Assembly: GCA_022571515.1 (NCBI GenBank)
Contig: JACZXQ010000007.1
Location: forward strand, 62,001 to 126,000
DNA length: 64,000 nucleotides
Reading direction: 5' to 3'
Source of the DNA: Gemmatimonadota bacterium
Lineage (GTDB): Bacteria; Gemmatimonadota; Gemmatimonadetes; Longimicrobiales; Gaopeijiaceae
Below, in pieces: positions 37,760 to 46,246 of the stretch. A model generated the notes under the pieces. That model was not told the origin of the DNA and did no database searches. It saw only the letters and a program-made list of their open reading frames with translations. Each line of letters begins with the position of its first letter. Position 1 is the stretch's first letter. The translations under genes and the position numbers were made by a program.

Positions 37760-40231
37760 ATGACCTCGTTTGCAACGATGGGCCTCGTAATGAGGGCGGG
37801 ACTGCAGTCGACGGTGATCGCCATCGGCTTCGGCTGCTTCAGTGCCCTGGCAGCTCAACAGACGCGGGTGGTCCAGGGGGTGGTGCGGGACTCGGAGACC
37901 AGGGAGAGGGTGGGGTTCGCCTCGATCACCGTACCCACCAGCTCACTCAGAGCCGAGTCGAACAGCGACGGACGGTTCACGTTGCTCGGGGCTCCCCTCG
38001 GTGAATTCGAACTCCGAGTTTCCGGACTCGGATACCGTGCCAAAGTCGTGTCGGTAACGACGGGCCACACCGGCCTACTCTTGATCGATCTCGCCCCCAA
38101 CCCGTACGAGCTGGAGGGCCTCACGGTCGTCGGTGACGACTATAGCATCGCTCGCATGTCCGACGGGGTGAGCAAGGTGACGATCTCACCGAAGGACATC
38201 GCGCTCCTTCCGAACGTCGGCGAGGTGGACATCTTCCGGTCCCTCCAACTGCTCCCCGGAATCAACGGCACCAGAGAGAGTTCTTCCGGACTCTACGTCC
38301 GCGGTGGCACGCCAGATCAGAATCTGGTGCTGCTCGACGGAATGACGATGTACCACGTGGACCACTTCTTCGGCTTCTTCAGTGCCTTCAACGCCAACGC
38401 CATCAAGGACATACAGGTCTTCAAGAGCGCCTTTCCCGCACGATATGGAGGACGGACATCCAGCGTAATAGACCTGACCGGCAAGTCGGGGGATCCCGAG
38501 CAGATGGGGTATTCCGCCGGAGCCAACTTCCTCAGTGCGAACGCCACGTTTCAGGCCCCACTGGGCCAGAAGGCCACGCTCTTGGTGACGGCGAGGCGCT
38601 CGTTTACAGACCTCGTACGGAGCGGACTCTATTCGGACATCTTCGGTCTTTACGAGGATGAGTCCTCGCAACCGGAGGCACCTACTCCTGGCCGGGCCCG
38701 TGGCGGCAACAACCCGTTCGGGAATCGCTTCGGCAACTTCGCTCAGGCGACAACGACGCCGGACTTCTATTTCTACGACGTCAATGCGAAAGCGACCTTC
38801 CGGCCGACCGATTCGGACGTTCTTGCGGTGAGCTTCTACCAGGGGCGCGACAACCTCGACGATTCACGTTTGACCACACAAGACGCCGTCGGGAACAACT
38901 TCAGTCGCAGTTTCAGCACGGATATCACCAACCTCACCAACTGGGGCAATCGGGGCCTGAGCACGACCTTTTCGCGCCAATGGAGCCCTCGGGTGTCCTC
39001 GAAGTTGTTGGGTGCGTTCTCGCAATACTCGAGTGCCTTCCTCAACCGGACGGCGATCGAGAATCGGGACCTCGACAGCGGAGAGACTCTCCTCTCGCGG
39101 GGTTTCGGAACGGTCGAGGACAACAAGATCGAGGACCTCACCGTCAACTTCGAGAACCGGATCCTCATCGGAGCCCATCACGTCTTTGAAATCGGCGCGG
39201 GGGTGACGCGGTCCGAAGTCGAATACGCGCTCGTCCGTAACGACACGATCGGCATCCTCGACCTCACGCAGGAAGGAACGCAACTCTCCCTCTATGCACA
39301 GGAGAACTGGTCGCCGAGTCGTCGATTCGAGTTCTCGCTCGGCGCACGGTTCGTCAACTATGACGTCCTCGGTGAAAGCCGCATCGAGCCGCGAGCGACC
39401 GTGCGGTGGCAACCGAAGCCCGGACTCACTGTGAAGGGGGCCTACGGCAGGCACAACCAGTTCGTGTCGCGGGTCGTCAACGAGAACGTGACCGAAGGCT
39501 CACGAGACTTCTGGCTGCTGGCCGACGGGGATCTCGTTGCCCCAACCAACTCAGAGCATTACGTCGCCGGCTTCTCCTGGGAGACCACCCGCTACCTCTT
39601 CGACGTGGAGTTCTACCGGAAAGACTTCACCGGGCTCTCCGAGTTCTCGCTTCGTTTCCAGCGCGGCGGCACGATCGATCCCCTGAACCTCTTTTTCGAC
39701 GGGACCGGTCGCGCGGAGGGCGTCGAGGTACTGGCGCAGAGGAAGTTCGGACAGCTGAGCGGCTGGGTCAGTTACACGCTCTCGAACGTGGAACACACGT
39801 TCGCCGACCTGAACGAGGGGGAACCGTTCCCCGCTCTCCACGACCAGCAGCACGAACTCAAGGCCGTCGGCACGTACAGCGCAGCCGGCTGGACCCTATC
39901 CAGCTCGTGGACCGGCGGTTCGGGTACTCCCTATACCGCGCCGCAATCCGAGTACGCGATCGAGTTGCTCGACGGCTCCACGCTGGGCTTTACCCATGTC
40001 GGTGAGAAGAACGGGATTCGCCTGCCCGCATACCACCGGCTGGATCTCTCCGCGACTCGCCGCTTCGACTTGTTCGGAACGAAGGCCAACGTCTCGCTCT
40101 CGGTCTTCAACCTCTACGATCGGCAGAACGTTTGGTACCGAGAGTTCGACCTCTCACAGACGCCCGTCGTTGTCACCGACGTGAACTATCTGGGCCGTGT
40201 GCTCAACCTCTCCATCAACTTCAGCCGATAG
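37760..40231 (+). CDS. TonB-dependent receptor with carboxypeptidase-regulatory-like N-terminal domain
   Basis: The 823-aa outer-membrane receptor has a signal peptide (about 1-31). A CarboxypepD_reg-like beta-sandwich follows (about 35-115, VVQGVVRDSETRERVGFASI). The plug domain is marked by SGLYVRGGTPDQNLVLLDGM and FPARYGGRTSSVIDL. A 22-strand-type barrel ends in NYLGRVLNLSINFSR. Energised by TonB-ExbBD, it should import a large or scarce ligand, which is not readable from sequence. GGGGGAG lies just before the ATG. The lipoprotein that follows is a common partner of this receptor type. Confidence 0.9.
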   Translation: MTSFATMGLVMRAGLQSTVIAIGFGCFSALAAQQTRVVQGVVRDSETRERVGFASITVPTSSLRAESNSDGRFTLLGAPLGEFELRVSGLGYRAKVVSVTTGHTGLLLIDLAPNPYELEGLTVVGDDYSIARMSDGVSKVTISPKDIALLPNVGEVDIFRSLQLLPGINGTRESSSGLYVRGGTPDQNLVLLDGMTMYHVDHFFGFFSAFNANAIKDIQVFKSAFPARYGGRTSSVIDLTGKSGDPEQMGYSAGANFLSANATFQAPLGQKATLLVTARRSFTDLVRSGLYSDIFGLYEDESSQPEAPTPGRARGGNNPFGNRFGNFAQATTTPDFYFYDVNAKATFRPTDSDVLAVSFYQGRDNLDDSRLTTQDAVGNNFSRSFSTDITNLTNWGNRGLSTTFSRQWSPRVSSKLLGAFSQYSSAFLNRTAIENRDLDSGETLLSRGFGTVEDNKIEDLTVNFENRILIGAHHVFEIGAGVTRSEVEYALVRNDTIGILDLTQEGTQLSLYAQENWSPSRRFEFSLGARFVNYDVLGESRIEPRATVRWQPKPGLTVKGAYGRHNQFVSRVVNENVTEGSRDFWLLADGDLVAPTNSEHYVAGFSWETTRYLFDVEFYRKDFTGLSEFSLRFQRGGTIDPLNLFFDGTGRAEGVEVLAQRKFGQLSGWVSYTLSNVEHTFADLNEGEPFPALHDQQHELKAVGTYSAAGWTLSSSWTGGSGTPYTAPQSEYAIELLDGSTLGFTHVGEKNGIRLPAYHRLDLSATRRFDLFGTKANVSLSVFNLYDRQNVWYREFDLSQTPVVVTDVNYLGRVLNLSINFSR

Positions 40232-40240
40232 GAGGCCACC

Positions 40241-41071
40241 ATGATCGTATCGGTGAAGGTGCGTCGCTGGATCACGAGCCTCGCCTGCGTGGCTGCGCTG
40301 AGCGGGTGCGCATCCGACCCCGTAGCCCCCACCGACTCGGACGACCTGATGGTGGTAGTGGCCTACCTCTTCGTGGGTGAACCCGTCGATGACATCCACA
40401 TTACTAGAACCGTGCCCCTCGGCGAAGATCCGACCACAGCCGAGCCGGTCGACGACGCGACCGTGCGGCTCATGCACCTCGCGGACGTCTTCACGCTGAC
40501 CGCGGCCGGAGACGGTCGGTACCGGTACGACGGTGTCGACCTCGTCATCGGACCCGGAGAGGAATGGGGGTTGTCGATCGAGCGGAACGGCTCGGTCGTG
40601 GTCACCGCTTCGACGGTGACGCCGGCCGCCCCGACCGGTGTCGCGCTCAGCGGCGATGTATTCGAGGTCGGCGGCTTCGGGCGCCGCCTGGGGCCTCAGA
40701 CGAACAACGAGCTCGAGATCACTTGGGACATCGGAACCGAAGACTTCCACTACGTGGTCATCGAAGGACTCGATCCGAACGCGGAGTTCATCCTGCCGGA
40801 CGCATTCCGTGCGAACTTCGGTGGCTTCAGACTCGTGACCCAACCGACGCAGAACGGGTTCTTCCGAATCCGGCAATTCGCGCTCGAGGTGCTTGGACCG
40901 CACCGCGCCGTGGTCTACCGCGTGAACCAGGAGTATGTGGATCTCTTCGAGAATCAGACGCAAGACTCTCGTGATCTGAACGAACCGCCGAGCAACATCC
41001 GCGGGGGGCTGGGAATCTTTTCGGCCTTCAATGGGGTGGAAGTGGGCTTCGACGTGGTCCGCACCTCCTGA
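40241..41071 (+). CDS. DUF4249-like outer-membrane lipoprotein
   Basis: The 276-aa product begins with a lipoprotein signal peptide ending in the lipobox LSGC, with C23 as the lipidated residue and no retention-type aspartate directly after it. The mature part starts with a beta-rich region (VDDATVRLMHLADVFTL, DGRYRYDG) and later has an aromatic-rich stretch. The layout resembles DUF4249 proteins found next to TonB-dependent receptors in Bacteroidota. It is nine bases after the receptor, so the two probably form a receptor-lipoprotein complex. The ligand is unknown. Confidence 0.72.
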   Translation: MIVSVKVRRWITSLACVAALSGCASDPVAPTDSDDLMVVVAYLFVGEPVDDIHITRTVPLGEDPTTAEPVDDATVRLMHLADVFTLTAAGDGRYRYDGVDLVIGPGEEWGLSIERNGSVVVTASTVTPAAPTGVALSGDVFEVGGFGRRLGPQTNNELEITWDIGTEDFHYVVIEGLDPNAEFILPDAFRANFGGFRLVTQPTQNGFFRIRQFALEVLGPHRAVVYRVNQEYVDLFENQTQDSRDLNEPPSNIRGGLGIFSAFNGVEVGFDVVRTS

Positions 41072-41126
41072 GGGTGGGACCCCGGCGAGGCCCGGACCGA
41101 CCTGGCCTAGGCCATTTTCTCTTGCC

Positions 41127-42413
41127 TCAATCCTCGGGCAGGATCGCGTTCAGGACCAGGGCGGTGAGTCCTCCGGTAATGAGCCCCGATCCGAGAAGTG
41201 ACTGAAGGCCCTGGGGCAACGCCTGGATGGCGTCCGGCCTCAGTTCCACACCCAGCCCCAGCCCGATGGCCGCCGCGAGAATCACCATGTTCCGCTGGTT
41301 GAGCTCGGTGCCGCGATGCACGATGGCCGCCCCGCTCGCGAAGATCATGGCGAACATCATCAGCCCACCTCCGCCGATCACCGGCGCGGGGATGGTGGCG
41401 AATGCCGCACCCGCCTTCGGCACGACGCCGAGGGCCACCAGCAGCATGCCCGCGATCGCGGCCACGTGGCGGCTCACCACGCCCGTGAAGTTCACCAGGC
41501 CCACGTTCTGTGAATACGAAGTGTTCGGAAACGTGCTGAAAAACGCGGCCAGACCACTCATGACGCCGTCGGCCACGAGGCCCCCGCGCAATTCGCTCGT
41601 GGTGGGTTCGCGTCCCTCGGCCGCCACGATCCCCGAGATGTCGCCGATGGTCTCCATGGCCGAGATCACGTAGATGAACCCCATCAGGAGGATCGGGCCC
41701 CAGTGGAACTCCAGGCCGAGCGCCAGAGGCCGGGGAAGGGAGAACCAATCCGCCGTCGCGATGCCGGTGAAGGCCACCTTGCCCAGCACCAGGGCCAGCA
41801 CGTAACCGGCGATTACGGCGATCAGCACGCTGGTGTATTTCACGAACCCCCGTCCGTATTGATTCAATGCGAGGGTCAGCACGAACACCACGGCCGCGAT
41901 GCCCACATTGGGTAGCGAACCGTAATCGGAGGCGCCCACGCCGCCGGCGGCGTAGTCCATGCCCACCGGGATCAGGGTCAGGCCGATCAGCATGAGTACC
42001 ACGCCGGTGACCAGGGGAGGGAAGAGCTTCCGAAGCGGTACGATCGAGAACCCCAACCCTACCTCTACCAGGGATGCGACCAGGCACGCCCCGAACACCG
42101 ATGCAAGGCCGAACTCCTGGCCAATGGCGACGGACGCCCCCACGAACGCCACGCTCGTGCCCATGATGATGGGGATGCGGCCTCCCACCGGCCCGATCGG
42201 ATAGGCCTGCACCAGTGTGGCCGCGCCCGCCATGAACAGCGCCATCTGAACAATCAGCGCCGTGTCGCCCGTGGCCAGCCCGAGCGAGCCCGCGATGATG
42301 AGGGGGATGGTGATGTTGGACAGCAGCATGGCGAGCATGTGTTGGACGCCGAGCGGGAGGGCCTCCTTCAAGGGCGGCCGGTCTTCGATGCCGTAGACCA
42401 GGTGGGACCCCAT
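41127..42413 (-). CDS. NCS2-family uracil/xanthine permease
   Basis: This 428-aa membrane protein has about 12-14 hydrophobic segments and the NCS2 signatures ALPLGVQHMLAMLLSNITIPLI and GPVGGRIPIIMGTSVAFVG. It also has SAMETIGDISGI, GVMSGLAAFFSTFPNTSYSQNVGLVNFTGVVSR and IPAPVIGGGGLMMFAMI. NCS2 proteins import uracil, xanthine or urate with protons. I used the ATG at 42413, which has GGAG upstream. It is divergent from the molybdenum hydroxylase genes, which suggests purine or related heterocycle uptake for that pathway. Substrate cannot be fixed from sequence. Confidence 0.92.
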   Translation of the reverse strand: MGSHLVYGIEDRPPLKEALPLGVQHMLAMLLSNITIPLIIAGSLGLATGDTALIVQMALFMAGAATLVQAYPIGPVGGRIPIIMGTSVAFVGASVAIGQEFGLASVFGACLVASLVEVGLGFSIVPLRKLFPPLVTGVVLMLIGLTLIPVGMDYAAGGVGASDYGSLPNVGIAAVVFVLTLALNQYGRGFVKYTSVLIAVIAGYVLALVLGKVAFTGIATADWFSLPRPLALGLEFHWGPILLMGFIYVISAMETIGDISGIVAAEGREPTTSELRGGLVADGVMSGLAAFFSTFPNTSYSQNVGLVNFTGVVSRHVAAIAGMLLVALGVVPKAGAAFATIPAPVIGGGGLMMFAMIFASGAAIVHRGTELNQRNMVILAAAIGLGLGVELRPDAIQALPQGLQSLLGSGLITGGLTALVLNAILPED

Positions 42414-42496
42414 GCGCGCTCCGGGCTGTGGTGAGACGGGCAGGCAAGTCAACACGCCGGGCGCGCCAGGGCAAGAGAACACAAGGGCTTACCGCC

Positions 42497-42526
42497 TTGC
42501 ATAGGGTCGAGGGCGCGGCCTAAGCT
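42497..42526 (+). promoter_or_regulatory. Weak candidate promoter for the hydroxylase operon
   Basis: TTGCAT (42497-42502) and TAAGCT (42521-42526) are 18 bases apart, each matching three of six consensus positions. The -10 candidate is only eight bases from the ATG. No Shine-Dalgarno sequence is visible, so the transcript may be nearly leaderless. Confidence 0.25.
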
Positions 42527-42534
42527 GCTCCGCC

Positions 42535-43011
42535 ATGGAGGTCACTCTGACGGTCAACGGTGTGGAGCATCGCGCCGATGTGGAGCCCCGGCTCCTTCTT
42601 AGCGACTTTCTGAGGCATGGCCTCGAGCTCACAGGTACGCACGTGGGGTGCGAGCATGGGGTGTGTGGGGCGTGCACGGTCCTGATGGATGGGGCGGCCG
42701 TACGTTCGTGCCTGGTCTTCGCCGTGCAGGCCGACGGGTGCGAGCTCGCCACGGTGGAGGGATTGGCGCCCGGTGGAGACGAGCTACACCCCATTCAGGA
42801 CGCGTTCCGGGAGGCGCACGGACTCCAGTGCGGGTTCTGCACCCCGGGCATCTTGATGACTCTCGTGCCCTTCCTGCGCGAGAACCCGGACCCGAGCGAG
42901 GCCGAGGTGCGTGCCGCGCTGTCGGGGAATCTGTGCCGCTGCACCGGTTACCAGAACATCGTGGCCGCTACCCGGTTGGCGGCATCGAAACTGCGCGAGG
43001 TCGAGGTCTGA
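42535..43011 (+). CDS. Molybdenum hydroxylase 2Fe-2S subunit (XdhC/CoxS-type)
   Basis: The 158-aa protein is the small electron-transfer subunit of a three-part xanthine dehydrogenase-family enzyme. The plant-type 2Fe-2S cluster uses C39, C44, C47 and C59. The second cluster uses C99, C102, C134 and C136 (CGFCTPG and CRCTGYQNI). It passes electrons from the molybdopterin site to FAD. It overlaps the large subunit by one base (TGATG), so the subunits are co-translated. Confidence 0.95.
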   Translation: MEVTLTVNGVEHRADVEPRLLLSDFLRHGLELTGTHVGCEHGVCGACTVLMDGAAVRSCLVFAVQADGCELATVEGLAPGGDELHPIQDAFREAHGLQCGFCTPGILMTLVPFLRENPDPSEAEVRAALSGNLCRCTGYQNIVAATRLAASKLREVEV

Positions 43012-45353
43012 TGGGCGCCCATCCGCATGTCGGCGCGGGGGTCCTGCGCAACGAGGATCCGCAGTTGCTCACGGGCCGCGCGATTTTCGTGGACGACGTG
43101 CACCTTGCGGGCACCCTGCATGCCGCCTTTTTGCGGAGTGACTTCGCTCATGGCCGGCTCCTGAGCGTCGACACCTCGGCGGCCAAGCGACGTGAGGGAG
43201 TGATCGCGGTCTACACGGCGGAGGATCTTGGGGACTACTGGTGCCACGGGCCACTGTTGGTGCCTCCTCCGCCCATTGCGGGCCTGACGTTCAACACGGC
43301 CACGCTGGTGCCGCTCGCTCGCGACCGGGTCGTTCATGTGGGCGAGCCCATCGCGGTGGTCGTGGCCGAGAGTCGCTACATCGCCGAGGACGCGCTCGAG
43401 GACATCGTCGTGGACATCGAGCCCCTCCCGGTCGTGGTGGGACTCGAAGAGGCGTTGGCTCCCGATTCTCCGGTGATTCACGAGGCCTTGGGTACCAACG
43501 TGGCCGCGCACGTCGTGCAGCAAAAAGGGGACTATGAAGCGGCACGGGGCGACGCCCACACCGTTGTATCCCGCAAGTTCAGTTATGACCGCGGCGTGGC
43601 AGGGGCCATAGAGAATCGTGGCATCCTGGCCGACTGGAACGCACGCAACGAGGAGCTCACGGTCTGGGACACGACCCAAGCGCCCATCCCCATACGTAAC
43701 GGTCTCGCCGAGCGGTTGGGGCTTCTTCAGTCCCAGGTACGGGTCGTGGCGCCCTTCCTGGGCGGGGGCTTCGGCCCGAAGATGATGATGTTCTACCCGG
43801 AGGAGCTTTTGATCCCGTGGATCAGCATGCGCCTCGAGCGGCCGGTGAAGTGGATCGAAGATCGCGCGGAGAGTTTCTTCGCCACCACCAACGAGCGGCT
43901 TCAACTGCACGAGGCGGAGCTGGCCGTCGATTCCGAGGGCCGGATTCTGGGCGTGAAGGACGTCTTTCTGCACGACTCCGGCGCGTACGATCCGTACGGC
44001 ATCACGGTGCCCATCAACACGCAGTGCACACTGCTCGGGCCGTACAGGGTGCCCAACTATTACAGCGAGTTCACCGCCGTCTTCACCAACAAGACCATCG
44101 TGACCCCCGTCCGGGGCGCCGGCCGCCAGCACGGCGTATTCGTCATGGAGCGTCTGCTGGACTTCGCCGCCAAAGAGCTCGGCATCGACCGGGTCGAGAT
44201 CAGGAAGCGCAACTTCCTCACCCCGGACGAATTTCCCCACGACCACGAGATCCTGTTTCAGGACTCGGCACCGCTGGTGTATGACAGCGGAGATTATCTC
44301 CCGGCGATGGAGAAGGCGGCCGAAATGATCGGCTATCGCAAGTTCCTGGACGAGGAGCAGCCCAAGGCGCGCGCCGAGGGACGGCGGCTCGGCCTGGGCA
44401 TCGTCTCTTACGTGGAGGGCACGGGGATCGGGCCTTACGAGGGCGCACGCGTGAGCGTGGAGCCGAGTGGCAAGGTCCAGCTCGCCACCGGGGTCGGGAC
44501 TCAGGGACAGGGGCACTTCACCACGTTCGCGCAGATCGTCGCCGATCAACTCGGCGTCGACGTCACCGACGTGCACGTGGTCACCGGCGACACGCGGGAG
44601 TTCTCCTGGGGAACGGGCACGTTCGCGAGCCGGGGCATCGTGGTTGCCGGAAGCGCCTGCCACGAAGCGGCGATCGTGGTGCGAAAGAGGATCCTGTCGG
44701 TGGCGAGTGAGGCTCTGGAGGCGGCGGAGGATGACCTCGAGCTGGCCGACGGTGTCGTGCGTGTCAAAGGCTCTGATCTCTCGATCTCCCTGGGCGAGCT
44801 CGCCGTGCGCGCCAATCCCCTGCGCGGGGCGGTCGCGGCGGGTGCCGAGCCCGGCTTGGAGGCGACGTCGTACTTCGGGCCGGCCCGGGGGACCACTGCG
44901 AGCGGTGTGCACGCGATGATCGTCGAGATCGATCCGGAGACCTTGGAAGTCTCGATCCAGCGCTACGTCGTGGTCCACGACTGCGGCCGGCTGGTCAACC
45001 CGGTCATCGTGGACGGCCAGATCCATGGCGGAGTGGCCCACGGTATCGGCAACGCGTTTTTCGAGGAGCTGGTCTACGACGACCAGGGGCAGCTCCTGAA
45101 CGCGTCGTTCATGGATTACCTGCTTCCGACGGCGACCGACGTGCCGCACATGGAGGTCGCCCACGTGGAGACGCCATCGCCCTTGAATCCGCTGGGTGTG
45201 AAGGGGGTGGGTGAGGCGGGAGCGATTCCCGTGGGTGCGTTGTATGCGCAGGCGCTGGAGGATGCCCTGCAGGGGGCTGTCGAGATTCGCGAGATTCCGC
45301 TCAGCCCGGGGCGGTTGTTCGACCTCGTGCAGGACGCTGAAGCCGACTCATGA
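43011..45353 (+). CDS. Molybdenum hydroxylase large (molybdopterin) subunit
   Basis: The 780-aa subunit carries the molybdopterin cytosine dinucleotide site of the xanthine dehydrogenase family. It starts VGAGVLRNEDPQLLTGRAIFVDDV. Mo-binding segments are FLGGGFGPKM, PVRGAGRQHGVFVMER, GTGIGPYEGARV, GVGTQGQGHFTTFAQI and the C-terminal GVGEAGAIPVGA with the catalytic Glu. The active-site loop reads RGAGR, closer to form II CoxL-like proteins than to CO dehydrogenase proper, which has CSFR. Its substrate is unknown. Gene context favours an N-heterocycle. Confidence 0.93.
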   Translation: MGAHPHVGAGVLRNEDPQLLTGRAIFVDDVHLAGTLHAAFLRSDFAHGRLLSVDTSAAKRREGVIAVYTAEDLGDYWCHGPLLVPPPPIAGLTFNTATLVPLARDRVVHVGEPIAVVVAESRYIAEDALEDIVVDIEPLPVVVGLEEALAPDSPVIHEALGTNVAAHVVQQKGDYEAARGDAHTVVSRKFSYDRGVAGAIENRGILADWNARNEELTVWDTTQAPIPIRNGLAERLGLLQSQVRVVAPFLGGGFGPKMMMFYPEELLIPWISMRLERPVKWIEDRAESFFATTNERLQLHEAELAVDSEGRILGVKDVFLHDSGAYDPYGITVPINTQCTLLGPYRVPNYYSEFTAVFTNKTIVTPVRGAGRQHGVFVMERLLDFAAKELGIDRVEIRKRNFLTPDEFPHDHEILFQDSAPLVYDSGDYLPAMEKAAEMIGYRKFLDEEQPKARAEGRRLGLGIVSYVEGTGIGPYEGARVSVEPSGKVQLATGVGTQGQGHFTTFAQIVADQLGVDVTDVHVVTGDTREFSWGTGTFASRGIVVAGSACHEAAIVVRKRILSVASEALEAAEDDLELADGVVRVKGSDLSISLGELAVRANPLRGAVAAGAEPGLEATSYFGPARGTTASGVHAMIVEIDPETLEVSIQRYVVVHDCGRLVNPVIVDGQIHGGVAHGIGNAFFEELVYDDQGQLLNASFMDYLLPTATDVPHMEVAHVETPSPLNPLGVKGVGEAGAIPVGALYAQALEDALQGAVEIREIPLSPGRLFDLVQDAEADS

Positions 45354-46246
45354 AACCGGCTCCCTTCGAGTACCGGCGCCCCGAGACGGTAGAGGAAGTG
45401 ATCCATCTGTTGGCTGAGTACGGAGACGAAGCCAAGTTGCTCGCCGGAGGGCAGAGCCTCATTCCCACCATGAACTTCAGGCTGGCACAACCCGCCATGC
45501 TGATCGACCTGAACACGGTGGAGGGCCTGGACGGGTTGGACGCGGGGGACGACGGCAGCCTCCGCATGGGTGCGATGGTGCGCCAGGCGATGGCGGAAAA
45601 GAGCGCTCTGGTGGCCGAGAGGGTGCCGCTCTTGGCCGAGACCCTCCCCTATGTCGCCCATGCGCAGATCCGTAACCGCGGCACCATCGGAGGCAACCTG
45701 GCGCATGCCGACCCGAGATCGGAGCTGCCCGCCGTGATGCTCGCCCTCGCTGCGAGCGTCACGGTGCGAGGGCCGGATGGGGAGCGCTCGATCGGGGCGC
45801 GCGACTTCTTCGCCGGGTTCTTCGAGACGGCTTTGGAGGAGGGCGAGCTTCTGACGGAGGTGGTACTGCCTCCAGCGGTGGAGGGTGGTGGACAGGCGTT
45901 CCTGGAGGTTTCCCGCCGCCTTGGGGATTACGCCATGGTGGGTGTGGCGGCTTCGGTGGTGTGTGACGGGGCTGGACGATGCGATCAGGCCAGCATCGCG
46001 CTGCTGAGCGTCGGCTCGAGGCCCATGCTCGCCGAGCGGGCCTCGGCTTGCCTCGTCGGAGAGCGTCCTTCCAGAGCGACCGTGGTTGCCGCCGGCCACG
46101 CCGCGGGGAATCAGGACATCGACCCCCCGGCGGACATGCACGCCTCGGTCGCGTATCGCCGGCGTTTGGCCACAGTGCTCGTCCGGCGAGCGCTCACCAC
46201 CGCGTTCGAGCGCGCGGGATGTGTGATCGGTGAGGGAGCCTCGTGA
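45350..46246 (+). CDS. Molybdenum hydroxylase FAD-binding subunit (CoxM-type)
   Basis: The 298-aa middle subunit binds FAD. Typical motifs are FEYRRPETVEEVIHLLAEY, AKLLAGGQSLIPTMNFRLAQP, QIRNRGTIGGNLAHADPRSELP and the C-terminal domain beginning near FLEVSRRLGDYAMVGVAA. Together with the two preceding genes it makes a complete heterotrimer in small-large-medium order. It overlaps the large subunit and the downstream permease start by four bases each. Confidence 0.93.
   Translation: MKPAPFEYRRPETVEEVIHLLAEYGDEAKLLAGGQSLIPTMNFRLAQPAMLIDLNTVEGLDGLDAGDDGSLRMGAMVRQAMAEKSALVAERVPLLAETLPYVAHAQIRNRGTIGGNLAHADPRSELPAVMLALAASVTVRGPDGERSIGARDFFAGFFETALEEGELLTEVVLPPAVEGGGQAFLEVSRRLGDYAMVGVAASVVCDGAGRCDQASIALLSVGSRPMLAERASACLVGERPSRATVVAAGHAAGNQDIDPPADMHASVAYRRRLATVLVRRALTTAFERAGCVIGEGAS

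Noticed and set aside
41103-41120. TGGCC-TA-GGCCA followed by TTTTCT between the lipoprotein and the permease
   Set aside because: A five-base stem with a two-base loop is too weak to call, although a convergent terminator would be expected here.
42948-45164. 738-codon minus-strand reading frame opposite the molybdenum hydroxylase
   Set aside because: The plus strand encodes a clear large subunit. The antisense product has no recognisable domain and a composition typical of shadow frames.
43011-45353. Carbon monoxide dehydrogenase identity for the hydroxylase
   Set aside because: The form I signature loop with CSFR is missing, and neighbours are nucleobase-type permeases and amide hydrolases rather than CO dehydrogenase maturation genes.
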